Shown piece after piece: positions 1 to 5,135 of a stretch of DNA of 5,135 nucleotides. The translations under genes were made by a program, and so were the position numbers. This DNA comes from Lutibacter sp. (GTDB taxonomy: Bacteria; Bacteroidota; Bacteroidia; Flavobacteriales; Flavobacteriaceae), in NCBI GenBank assembly GCA_002733285.1, contig NVVE01000018.1:25205-30339 (forward strand), given 5' to 3'. Every line of letters begins with the position of its first letter. Within the stretch, counting starts at the first letter, position 1. The notes beneath the pieces are model-generated. The model was not told the DNA's origin. It worked only from the letters and a program-made list of their open reading frames with translations, and made no database searches.

Positions 1-37
1 AATTTCCATTAAATTATGAGTTTATAATTTAAAACAC

Positions 38-45
38 TACATTTG
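38..45 (+). promoter_or_regulatory. Bacteroidota-type -7 promoter element for the cold-shock gene
   Basis: The octamer TACATTTG matches the Bacteroidota -7 consensus TAnnTTTG at every fixed position. It lies 29 bases before the cold-shock start codon, which implies a leader of only about 20-25 bases. No clear TTG -33 element is seen at the usual distance; the bases there are only T/A-rich. The short leader differs from the long structured leader of E. coli cspA, so thermoregulation of that kind is not supported here. Confidence 0.55.
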
Positions 46-74
46 CGGCTAATATAATTTTTAATTTTAATAAA

Positions 75-266
75 ATGAGTAAAGGAACAGTAAAATTCTT
101 CAATGAAACTAAAGGATTTGGATTCATCAGTGAAGAAGGTTCAAACAAAGAACATTTTGTACACATTTCTGGTTTAATTGACGAAATTCGTGAAGGCGAT
201 GAAGTTGAATTCGAATTAACAGATGGTAGAAAAGGTTTAAACGCAGTGAATGTAAAAGTAATTTAA
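75..266 (+). CDS. cold-shock domain protein (CspA family)
   Basis: Encodes a 63-residue single cold-shock domain, a small five-stranded OB-fold protein. Such proteins bind single-stranded RNA and DNA in the cytoplasm and act as RNA chaperones or antiterminators. RNP1 is visible as KGFGFI (residues 13-18) and RNP2 as FVHIS (28-32). The nucleic-acid-stacking aromatics of CspA are mostly kept: F8, F9, F15, F17, F28 and H30. The usual Trp of the KWFN motif is Phe here (KFFN, 7-10), and the third RNP2 aromatic is Ile31. The protein is slightly shorter than E. coli CspA (70 aa) but covers the whole fold. The start ATG follows an A/T-rich stretch without a Shine-Dalgarno sequence, as is normal in this phylum. 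The gene stands alone between its own promoter and terminator. The family call is firm. Whether it is cold-induced or constitutive cannot be read from the sequence, so no specific csp letter is given. Confidence 0.96.
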   Translation: MSKGTVKFFNETKGFGFISEEGSNKEHFVHISGLIDEIREGDEVEFELTDGRKGLNAVNVKVI

Positions 267-295
267 TATATATTAATTACCTTTTTAAAATGTAG

Positions 296-327
296 AAGCT
301 TATCAATATTTGATAAGCTTTTTTTTT
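296..327 (+). terminator. intrinsic terminator of the cold-shock gene
   Basis: A perfect 11-bp inverted repeat (296-306 AAGCTTATCAA with 310-320) closes a 3-base loop and runs into nine T residues (319-327). It begins 30 bases after the cold-shock stop codon. This is a strong rho-independent terminator by inspection, and it separates the cold-shock gene from the downstream hydrolase gene. Confidence 0.9.
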
Positions 328-374
328 GTTTATAACGGTACCTAATAGACCCAATTATATTAAAACAAATCCAG

Positions 375-382
375 TATCTTTA
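375..382 (+). promoter_or_regulatory. possible -7 element for the hydrolase/ATP-grasp unit
   Basis: TATCTTTA matches the TAnnTTTG consensus except for the last base and lies 41 bases before the start codon at 424. It sits after the upstream terminator, so a new promoter is expected somewhere in 328-423. No convincing -33 TTG was found. The assignment rests on one degenerate element in AT-rich DNA and is tentative. Confidence 0.3.
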
Positions 383-423
383 CTACTTCATTAAGCATAA
401 ACAACCTAAAGTATCTCATAAAA

Positions 424-1257
424 ATGAAAATTAAAAGACATTTTGCAGTCGTTCTAATCTTACTTATAATTCCGATTATTATAACTGCTCAATCAACTAC
501 CCTAATTTCTTACAATATTAAATATGATAATAAAAACGACACCCTAAATAACTGGCAGGATAGAAAACATAAAATTATTGATCTTTTGAAGCAGTACAAT
601 CCATCCGTTTTCGGTATTCAAGAAGGATTAAAAAACCAAGTTGAATTTATTGATAATTCACTAGCCAATTACGCCTATGTTGGTATTGGAAGAGAAGGAA
701 AAGAAAAAGGTGAATATTCAGCTATTTTTTACGATTTAACTAAAGTTGAACTAACGGATAATGGTACCTTTTGGCTCTCGAAAACACCTGATTTTATTTC
801 AAGAGGATGGGATGCAGCATTGAATAGAATATGCACCTATGCCCTATTCAAAAATTTGGTTACAAAGAAACAACTATGGATCTTCAACACTCACTTTGAT
901 CATATAGGAAAATTAGCAAGAGAGAATTCAGCAAAACTAATTTTAGCAAAAATTGAACAACTAAATATCCAAAATTTCCCTGTTGTTCTTATGGGTGATT
1001 TTAATGCCACAACTAAAGAAAAACCCATTCAAATTTTAACGTCTCAATTAAATGATGCTGTAGAAATAGCTAAAACACCTTTAAAAGGTTCTGGGGGAAC
1101 ATTTAATGGATTTAATATGAGAGCTATAACCAAAAGGATTGACTATTTCTTTACAGATAAATTAGTTGTAAAATCCTATACTCATATAGATGACACCTTA
1201 AGCAACAAAAAACATATCTCGGATCATTTGCCTATTATGATTGTCATTAAAAATTAA
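424..1257 (+). CDS. exported endonuclease/exonuclease/phosphatase-family hydrolase
   Basis: Encodes 277 residues with an N-terminal signal peptide: basic MKIKRH, a hydrophobic stretch at about 7-20, and a probable cleavage after A22 in the 'TAQ' context common in Bacteroidota. There is no lipobox cysteine, so a periplasmic or secreted soluble enzyme is inferred. The rest is one EEP (DNase I-like, Mg-dependent phosphodiesterase/phosphomonoesterase) domain. Visible motifs are SYNIKYD (N31), IQEG (catalytic metal ligand E67), NTHFDH (H157), MGDFNAT (D192 and N194), RIDYF (D240) and the terminal SDHLPI (D267, catalytic H268). All core catalytic residues of the fold are present, so an active enzyme is expected. 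The substrate is not determined by these motifs: the family includes nucleases, sphingomyelinases and inositol or sugar phosphatases. The domain is a typical length for the small exported EEP proteins of this phylum, and no type IX secretion C-terminal domain is seen. It lies 9 bases before the ATP-grasp gene, so cotranscription is likely. Confidence 0.9.
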   Translation: MKIKRHFAVVLILLIIPIIITAQSTTLISYNIKYDNKNDTLNNWQDRKHKIIDLLKQYNPSVFGIQEGLKNQVEFIDNSLANYAYVGIGREGKEKGEYSAIFYDLTKVELTDNGTFWLSKTPDFISRGWDAALNRICTYALFKNLVTKKQLWIFNTHFDHIGKLARENSAKLILAKIEQLNIQNFPVVLMGDFNATTKEKPIQILTSQLNDAVEIAKTPLKGSGGTFNGFNMRAITKRIDYFFTDKLVVKSYTHIDDTLSNKKHISDHLPIMIVIKN

Positions 1258-1266
1258 ATACAAAAA

Positions 1267-2457
1267 ATGATATTAATTGACAAACCATATATCTCAGATT
1301 TTTTAATAAGAACTATTAAGAATAATAATTTTAAAATTGTAGCTACTCAAGAAGCACAACAAATGATCTCTGATAAATCATTAAACTGGATTTCTGAAGA
1401 AGAAGCCATAAAATTCGTTAAGAAAAATCCAGATTCTCCCATATATTCAAATTCTGAAAATAGTATTAGTTGGGTTGAAAAAAACTTAAATGATACTAAA
1501 ATCCCTCATCAAATTCAAGTCTTTAAAAACAAAATTAAATTTAGAGAACTCTTACAAGATATTTATCCAAATTACTTTTTCAAAGCTGTGAAATTTGAAA
1601 ATTTAAATTCAGTTTCAATGCAAGATTTAAATTTTCCATTTATTATAAAACCTTCCATAGGTTTTTTCAGTCTTGGTGTACATAAAGTTGATGAACCTTC
1701 AGAATGGCCAACGATTTTGGCAAATATTCAAAAAGAAATAACTGAAATAAAGGGCTTCTATCCTCTTGAAGTGTTAGATACTAACTATTTTATTATTGAG
1801 GAATGTATCGAAGGAGAAGAGTTTGCTATTGACTGCTACTTCAATAAAAATGGAGAACCCATTGTTTTAAATATTATGCATCACGTATTCTCAACAAATA
1901 AAGATGTTAGTGATAGAATTTATAATACATCAAAAAATATCTTTGAAAAAAATATTGAAGGAATTGAAAAATTTCTTCAAATATTAGGTAAAAAGGCATG
2001 TTTACAAAATTTCCCTATGCATGTTGAAGTTAGAATAGATACAAACGGAACGGTTACTCCAATTGAAGTAAATCCACTAAGATTTGGTGGTTGGTGCACT
2101 ACTGGAGATTTAACAGGGTACGCTTATGGCATAAATTCTTATGAATATTTTTTGAAAGGGAAAAAACCAAATTGGGATAACATTTTAAAAATAAAAAGCG
2201 ATAAAATATACAGTATCATTCTTTTAGATAACAGATCGGGAATTAAGGCTTCTGATATAGATTCATTTAATTATGAACAAGTTCTTAAAGACTTTGAAAA
2301 TCCATTGAGTTTGAGAAAAGTAAACTTTAATGAATACCCAATATTTGGAATTTTATTTACTGAAACTACCATTGGTAACGAAAAAGAGTTAACTAAAATA
2401 TTAACTTCAAACCTTCAACAATACATCAATTTAAAAAAGAAGATTTCTAGTACTTAA
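1267..2457 (+). CDS. ATP-grasp domain protein, probable carboxylate-amine ligase of unknown substrate
   Basis: Encodes 396 residues. Residues 1-80 look like a pre-ATP-grasp alpha/beta region, the ATP-grasp fold spans roughly 85-300, and 310-396 is an extra C-terminal domain I do not recognise. Ligase hallmarks are a lysine-rich segment at about 87-91 where the first ATP lysine is expected, FIIKPS (K128) followed by a glycine/serine loop (G132-S135-G137), and IIEECIEGEEFAID (176-189), the hinge and adenine-binding strand. E254, E267 and N269 act as Mg ligands within VEVR and IEVNP. The 13-residue and 2-residue spacings match the Mg-ligand triad of D-Ala-D-Ala ligase (D257/E270/N272, established for that family). 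Members join a carboxylate to an amine or thiol through an acyl phosphate, but the substrate here is unknown. There is no signal peptide, so the protein is cytoplasmic, unlike the exported product of the gene upstream. No precursor-peptide or partner gene was seen beside it. The start ATG lies 9 bases after the previous stop. Confidence 0.85.
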   Translation: MILIDKPYISDFLIRTIKNNNFKIVATQEAQQMISDKSLNWISEEEAIKFVKKNPDSPIYSNSENSISWVEKNLNDTKIPHQIQVFKNKIKFRELLQDIYPNYFFKAVKFENLNSVSMQDLNFPFIIKPSIGFFSLGVHKVDEPSEWPTILANIQKEITEIKGFYPLEVLDTNYFIIEECIEGEEFAIDCYFNKNGEPIVLNIMHHVFSTNKDVSDRIYNTSKNIFEKNIEGIEKFLQILGKKACLQNFPMHVEVRIDTNGTVTPIEVNPLRFGGWCTTGDLTGYAYGINSYEYFLKGKKPNWDNILKIKSDKIYSIILLDNRSGIKASDIDSFNYEQVLKDFENPLSLRKVNFNEYPIFGILFTETTIGNEKELTKILTSNLQQYINLKKKISST

Positions 2458-2483
2458 AACAACAAATGTGAAGGTTGTTTTTT
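2456..2483. terminator. bidirectional terminator between convergent genes
   Basis: An 8-bp inverted repeat AAAACAAC / GTTGTTTT (2456-2463 with 2474-2481) encloses a 10-base loop. On the plus strand it runs into six T residues (2478-2483), and on the minus strand the A run gives a short U tract. It begins inside the ATP-grasp stop codon, and its right end abuts or overlaps the stop of the minus-strand gene at 2482-2484. The stem is AT-rich and so not very stable, but position and symmetry support a shared terminator. Confidence 0.6.
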
Positions 2484-3255
2484 AGCCATCAACTTCAACA
2501 ACTAATTCATCATAAGCTAAATATACATTCTGAGGTAATGTTTTTTCAATTTCAGCATGAAAACCTAAATAATGACTAAGATGTGTTAAATATGTTTTTT
2601 TAGGTTTCAACTCACTTATAATTTCTAAGGCTTCCTCTAAATTTAAATGAGAATGATGAGGCTTATGGCGAACCGCATTAATAACTAGAACATCTAAATT
2701 TTTTAATTTTAATTTTTCTGTAGTTGAAATAGTTTTAACGTCAGTTAAATAAGCTATATTTTGAAATCTAAATCCGAATATTTTGAGTTTTCCATGCGTT
2801 ATTTCAATAGGTATTACTTCTAAATTTTTAATAAAAAATGGCTTATTTTTAATTTCTAGTTGTTTTACGCTCGGTGCTCCAGGATATTTATTAGTATCAT
2901 TGAAAATATAGTCAAATCTATTTGCTAAAATTTTAAGAACTCGCTTTTGCGCATATATTGGAACCGCTCCTAATTGAAAACTATAGGCTCTTAAATCATC
3001 TAACCCCGCTACATGATCAGCATGTTCATGGGTAATTAAAACACCATTAATACTTGTAACATTTGCTCGTAACATTTGATACCTGAAATCTGGCCCACAA
3101 TCAACTACATACACAAAATCTCCCCATTCAACTAAAATTGAAACTCGCAATCGCTTATCGCGATAATCAGTAGATAAGCAAACTGGGTGGTTAGAATTAA
3201 TCACAGGAATCCCCTGAGAAGTTCCAGTGCCTAAAAAAGTAATTTTAATATTCAT
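2482..3255 (-). CDS. PhnP-like metallo-beta-lactamase-fold phosphodiesterase
   Basis: Encodes 257 residues, the full length of the PhnP-like branch of metallo-beta-lactamase-fold hydrolases. The N-terminal FLGTGTSQGIP (7-17) is diagnostic of this branch, followed by DKRLR (33-37) and VDCGPDF (51-57). The dinuclear metal site is complete: THEHADH (H76, H78, D80, H81), H154, D172 in LTD and H225 in LTHLSH. E. coli PhnP cleaves 5-phosphoribosyl 1,2-cyclic phosphate in phosphonate breakdown. No other phn gene is present here, so the substrate is more safely described as a cyclic or diester phosphate. The structural zinc motif of PhnP (Cys21, Cys23, Cys26, His225) is altered: the matching positions here read S21, H23, C26 and H228. 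There is no signal peptide, so it is cytoplasmic. The gene is convergent with the ATP-grasp gene and divergent from pnt, so it is probably transcribed alone. The fold call is firm; the exact reaction is inferred. Confidence 0.9.
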   Translation of the reverse strand: MNIKITFLGTGTSQGIPVINSNHPVCLSTDYRDKRLRVSILVEWGDFVYVVDCGPDFRYQMLRANVTSINGVLITHEHADHVAGLDDLRAYSFQLGAVPIYAQKRVLKILANRFDYIFNDTNKYPGAPSVKQLEIKNKPFFIKNLEVIPIEITHGKLKIFGFRFQNIAYLTDVKTISTTEKLKLKNLDVLVINAVRHKPHHSHLNLEEALEIISELKPKKTYLTHLSHYLGFHAEIEKTLPQNVYLAYDELVVEVDG

Positions 3256-3277
3256 TTAACTATTGATTGATTCATTA

Positions 3278-3285
3278 CAAGTATA
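3278..3285 (-). promoter_or_regulatory. possible -7 element for the PhnP-like gene
   Basis: Read on the minus strand, TATACTTG matches TAnnTTTG at all but one fixed position. It ends 22 bases before the minus-strand start codon, giving a short leader. No clear -33 element was found upstream of it (toward higher coordinates). The position is right for a gene with no upstream neighbour on its strand, but one degenerate element is modest evidence. Confidence 0.4.
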
Positions 3286-3408
3286 CTTTAAAAAAACATG
3301 AATAAGAATTTATTCTTTATTTATTTTGAATTACGATATGTTAATTTTTTGAGGTATTATACTATAAAATAGGTAACTTAAATATTAGAAAAACACGAAC
3401 TATTCATA

Positions 3409-3424
3409 AATAACAAAGGTTATT
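3409..3424. repeat. short inverted repeat, possible operator
   Basis: AATAAC and GTTATT form a perfect 6-bp inverted repeat with a 4-base spacer (3409-3414 and 3419-3424). It lies about 45 bases upstream of the probable -7 element at 3468, a plausible place for a regulator site. Short AT-rich palindromes occur often by chance in such DNA, so the role is only a possibility. Confidence 0.25.
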
Positions 3425-3467
3425 AAAAAATGTGATTTTTATCAACTTTTTAGCGTGATTATTTTCT

Positions 3468-3475
3468 TATATTTA
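3468..3475 (+). promoter_or_regulatory. probable plus-strand promoter (-7 element) upstream of pnt
   Basis: TATATTTA, followed by CATCG, matches the flavobacterial TAnnTTTG -7 element except for the final base. A T-rich block at 3447-3451 lies at about -33 spacing, though without an exact TTG. Transcription would start near 3480-3484. It is the best plus-strand promoter candidate between 3256 and 3705. It would drive either a short terminated RNA or, by readthrough, the pnt operon with a leader of about 220 bases. Confidence 0.45.
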
Positions 3476-3481
3476 CATCGC

Positions 3482-3628
3482 TATTTTTTAGAAAATATGG
3501 AGAAATACACATCTACTTCAATTTACGCATTTAAAATTTTTATACCTGCTATAATTTTAGGTGTTTTTCTTCTAAATAAAAATATGTGTACATATGAAAC
3601 TAGCATTTTAGCTAGTTTTCTTTTTTTT
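3482..3628 (+). ncRNA. candidate small RNA or attenuated leader upstream of pntA
   Basis: A transcript from the -7 element at 3468-3475 to the terminator at 3597-3628 would be about 145 bases. Pairing found by eye gives a rod-like fold. Bases 3487-3493 pair with 3570-3576 (7 bp). Bases 3502-3510 pair with 3561-3569 (8 of 9). Bases 3532-3538 pair with 3553-3559 (7 bp). All bulges fall on the 5' side, and the terminator hairpin follows about 20 bases later. I do not recognise a known RNA family. AT-rich sequence pairs easily by chance, and part of this stretch could instead encode a short hydrophobic peptide from the ATG at 3497. It could be a free small RNA or a premature-termination leader controlling pnt. 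Confidence 0.3.
3597..3628 (+). terminator. intrinsic terminator in the pntA upstream region
   Basis: AAACTAGC (3597-3604) and GCTAGTTT (3611-3618) form a perfect 8-bp stem with a 6-base loop. The stem is followed after TC by eight T residues (3621-3628). It is oriented for plus-strand transcription only; the minus strand has no U tract. No plus-strand gene ends nearby, since the gene to the left is on the minus strand. It must therefore end an unannotated short transcript or act as an attenuator 77 bases before pntA. Confidence 0.75.
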
Positions 3629-3705
3629 ACACCTATTCAACTATTTTTTAAAATTTACAACCCAAATATTCTGTATAATTTTTCACATAATAAAACCTTA
3701 CATAA

Positions 3706-4806
3706 ATGAAAATAGGTGTATTAAAAGAAACCAAAAAAGGTGAAAAGCGGGTAGCTATTTCACCAAATATTGCCAAGCAGTTGATTGCAAAGGGATTTGA
3801 AATTTTAATTGAAGAAGATGCTGGATCATCTTCGTCTTTCAAAAATTCTGATTACACAGCAATAGGAGCTATTGTAGAAAAAAGAGGGGTCGTTTTTAAA
3901 GATTCTACCATTCTTATAAAAATTAACCCATTTGATGGCGAAGATTTAAAATTAGTTGATAAAGGGCATATTTTAATGAGTCAGTTATACCATAAGTCTA
4001 ATGCCGAACTTATTGAAGCGATTGCTGCGACTGGTGCTACCGCATTTTCTATGGATGCGATGCCTCGTATTTCAAGAGCGCAAGATATGGATGTATTGAG
4101 TTCTCAAAGTAATTTGGCAGGTTATAAAGCGGTAATTAAAGGAGCTTATGAGATGACCAAAGTTTTTCCTTTAATGATGACAGCTGCTGGTACAATAACA
4201 CCTTCAAGAGTCTTAATTTATGGGATTGGTGTTGCTGGGTTACAAGCCATTGCAACTGCAAAACGTTTAGGTGCTATTGTTGAAGCAACAGATATTAGAC
4301 TAGAAACAAAAGAACAAGCAGAATCTTTAGGCGCTAAATTTATTACCGTAGATAATGAAGGTGAAGAATCTGAAGGCGGTTATGCCAAAGAAGCTTCTGA
4401 AGATTATGCACAAAAACAACGTGAAGCAGTTAATAAATCCCTTTTTAATGCTGATCTTGTAATAACTACTGCCATGGTGCCAGGACGTAAATCTCCTGTA
4501 TTAATTAGCAAGGAACAAGTTAAACAAATGAAAAATGGTGCTGTAATAATTGATTTAGCAGCAGCACAAGGTGGAAACTGTGAAGTTAGTAAAATGAATA
4601 AAACTGTTATTGAAAATGGTGTAAAAGTTATTGGAACTACCATTGCACCTGAGAGTGTTTCAACAAACGCAAGTGACATGTACTCAAAAAACATGTATAA
4701 CTTCTTAATGCATTTAACTGAAGACAATAAATTTAAATGGGAATTAGAAGAAGAAATTACCGACGGTACATTAATTGTACATGAGGGGAAAATTAGAAAA
4801 AATTAA
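3706..4806 (+). CDS. pntAA: NAD(P) transhydrogenase subunit alpha part 1, soluble NAD(H)-binding domain I
   Basis: Encodes 366 residues, close to the length of stand-alone PntAA of split transhydrogenases. It forms the cytoplasmic domain I dimer, which binds NADH and passes hydride to NADP+ held by the PntB domain III, driven by proton return through the membrane subunits. The family start MKIGVLKE fixes the ATG at 3706. R15 lies in the conserved KRVAISP. The RQD loop is intact in PRISRAQDMDVLSSQSNLAG: R121, Q126 and D129 match R127, Q132 and D135 of Rhodospirillum rubrum by spacing. The Rossmann fingerprint is YGIGVAGLQA (G173, G175, G178), with the NAD-ribose acid D196 in ATDIR. The mobile loop is GGYAKEASEDYAQKQ (224-238, with Y234), and TTAMVPGRKSP (254-264) follows. 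Alanine dehydrogenase is related, but the mobile loop, the RQD loop and the following pntAB settle the identity. No stop or frameshift interrupts it. It is the first gene of the pnt operon, preceded by an unusual leader region. Confidence 0.97.
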   Translation: MKIGVLKETKKGEKRVAISPNIAKQLIAKGFEILIEEDAGSSSSFKNSDYTAIGAIVEKRGVVFKDSTILIKINPFDGEDLKLVDKGHILMSQLYHKSNAELIEAIAATGATAFSMDAMPRISRAQDMDVLSSQSNLAGYKAVIKGAYEMTKVFPLMMTAAGTITPSRVLIYGIGVAGLQAIATAKRLGAIVEATDIRLETKEQAESLGAKFITVDNEGEESEGGYAKEASEDYAQKQREAVNKSLFNADLVITTAMVPGRKSPVLISKEQVKQMKNGAVIIDLAAAQGGNCEVSKMNKTVIENGVKVIGTTIAPESVSTNASDMYSKNMYNFLMHLTEDNKFKWELEEEITDGTLIVHEGKIRKN

Positions 4807-4818
4807 AATTGAATAGAT

Positions 4819-5127
4819 ATGAATGAATTATTAGAATTTATTAGCAATAATCTAGAGTTAATATATATCCTGATTTTGGCGATATTTATTGGTGTAGAAT
4901 TAATAAAAAACGTACCATCTGTATTACACACTCCTTTAATGTCTGGGGCAAATGCCTTAAGTGGGGTTGTAATTGTTGGAGCATTATTGGTCATGTTGCA
5001 AGCAGATCCTGAAGATTATTTAGCCTTAGGATTAGGGTTTATAGCCGTGGTATTAGGAATTATAAATGTAGTTGGTGGTTTTGCAGTTACCGACCGTATG
5101 TTACAAATGTTTAAAAAGAAAAAATAA
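4819..5127 (+). CDS. pntAB: NAD(P) transhydrogenase subunit alpha part 2, small membrane subunit
   Basis: Encodes 102 residues with three or so hydrophobic helices, at about 12-29, 45-60 and 68-90. This is the size of the stand-alone PntAB of three-subunit transhydrogenases and corresponds to the membrane C-terminus of E. coli PntA. The signature VLHTPLMSGANALSGVVIVG (35-54) and the terminal GGFAVTDRMLQMF (86-98), with a lysine tail, are typical. With PntB it forms the proton-conducting membrane domain II. It starts 12 bases after the pntAA stop and ends overlapping the presumed pntB start by one base, so the three genes are almost certainly cotranscribed. The identification is firm from the motif and the context. 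Confidence 0.96.
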   Translation: MNELLEFISNNLELIYILILAIFIGVELIKNVPSVLHTPLMSGANALSGVVIVGALLVMLQADPEDYLALGLGFIAVVLGIINVVGGFAVTDRMLQMFKKKK

Positions 5128-5135
5128 TGAGTATT
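5127..5135 (+). CDS. pntB: start of probable pntB (transhydrogenase beta subunit), truncated by window end
   Basis: The last base of the pntAB stop codon is also the first base of an ATG, giving ATG AGT ATT (Met-Ser-Ile) before the window ends. In split pnt operons the next gene is pntB, which encodes the remaining membrane helices and the NADP(H)-binding domain III. The one-base stop/start overlap suggests translational coupling, which would help balance the subunits. Only three codons are visible, so the identity rests on operon convention rather than sequence. Confidence 0.6.

Larger units (their letters stand above)
3256..3705. other. long intergenic region between divergent phnP-like gene and pntA
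   Basis: This 450-base stretch holds no convincing protein gene. It carries the probable promoter of the minus-strand gene at its left end. About 115 bases (3300-3408) of featureless AT-rich DNA follow, then an inverted repeat, a CRP/FNR-like palindrome, a plus-strand -7 element and an intrinsic terminator. The last 77 bases (3629-3705), before pntA, contain only weak promoter-like sequence such as TAATTTTT at 3676-3683. A plus-strand reading frame opens with GTG at 3455 and ends overlapping the pntA start, but it spans the promoter and terminator and is not called as a gene. Confidence 0.7.

Noticed and set aside
328..423. Possible small gene or RNA between the cold-shock terminator and the hydrolase gene
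   Set aside because: No open frame of note, no stable hairpin beyond the terminator, and only a weak promoter-like element were seen.
1267..2457. ATP-grasp gene as part of a RiPP (graspetide-like) biosynthetic cluster
   Set aside because: No precursor-peptide gene, transporter or protease lies next to it. The upstream partner is an EEP hydrolase, so the cluster idea has no support here.
3676..3683. TAATTTTT as a dedicated pntA promoter -7 element
   Set aside because: It matches TAnnTTTG except for the last base, but in a T-rich run with no -33 element, so chance is likely. It remains a possible second pnt promoter downstream of the terminator.
3648..3842. Minus-strand open frame of 64 codons across the pntA start
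   Set aside because: It lies antisense to the strongly conserved N-terminus of pntAA and has no recognisable domain or promoter. It is a shadow of the real gene.
4404..4727. Minus-strand open frame of 107 codons inside pntAA
   Set aside because: Fully antisense to a well-identified gene. Its hydrophobic, Cys-rich translation is what antisense reading of this region yields.
4803..4994. Minus-strand open frame of 63 codons over pntAB
   Set aside because: Antisense to the conserved PntAB membrane helices, with no independent support.

Overview
The window is strongly AT-rich. Its intergenic A/T runs, near absence of Shine-Dalgarno sequences, TAnnTTTG-like -7 promoter elements, 'TAQ' signal-peptide junction and gene content all point to a chromosome of the phylum Bacteroidota, most likely a flavobacterium. 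That assignment is inference from sequence style and protein flavour; no rRNA or other taxonomic marker is present.

Left part (1-327): a monocistronic cold-shock-domain gene. It has a good Bacteroidota -7 element, a short leader and a strong intrinsic terminator. Middle-left (328-2483): a probable two-gene unit, 9 bases apart. The first gene encodes an exported endonuclease/exonuclease/phosphatase-fold hydrolase, the second a cytoplasmic ATP-grasp ligase of unknown substrate. The unit ends in a hairpin shared with the convergent gene. Middle (2482-3255, minus strand): a PhnP-like metallo-beta-lactamase-fold phosphodiesterase.

A long intergenic stretch (3256-3705) separates this divergent gene from the pnt genes. 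It holds a likely plus-strand promoter, a CRP/FNR-like palindrome, an inverted repeat and a well-formed terminator about 80 bases before the pntA start. Together they suggest either a small RNA or an attenuated leader for pnt, and this is the least explained part of the window.

Right part (3706-5135): the proton-translocating nicotinamide nucleotide transhydrogenase operon in its split, three-subunit form. The soluble NAD(H)-binding subunit (pntAA) is followed 12 bases later by the small membrane subunit (pntAB). The first three codons of a probable pntB overlap the pntAB stop by one base and run off the window. The complex uses the proton gradient to move hydride from NADH to NADP+.

Most genes are ordinary housekeeping types. 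No mobile element, CRISPR array, tRNA or rRNA was seen, and no clearly new multi-gene system is evident. The items most worth following up are the pnt leader, the altered structural-zinc motif in the PhnP-like protein, and the pairing of an exported hydrolase with an orphan ATP-grasp enzyme.
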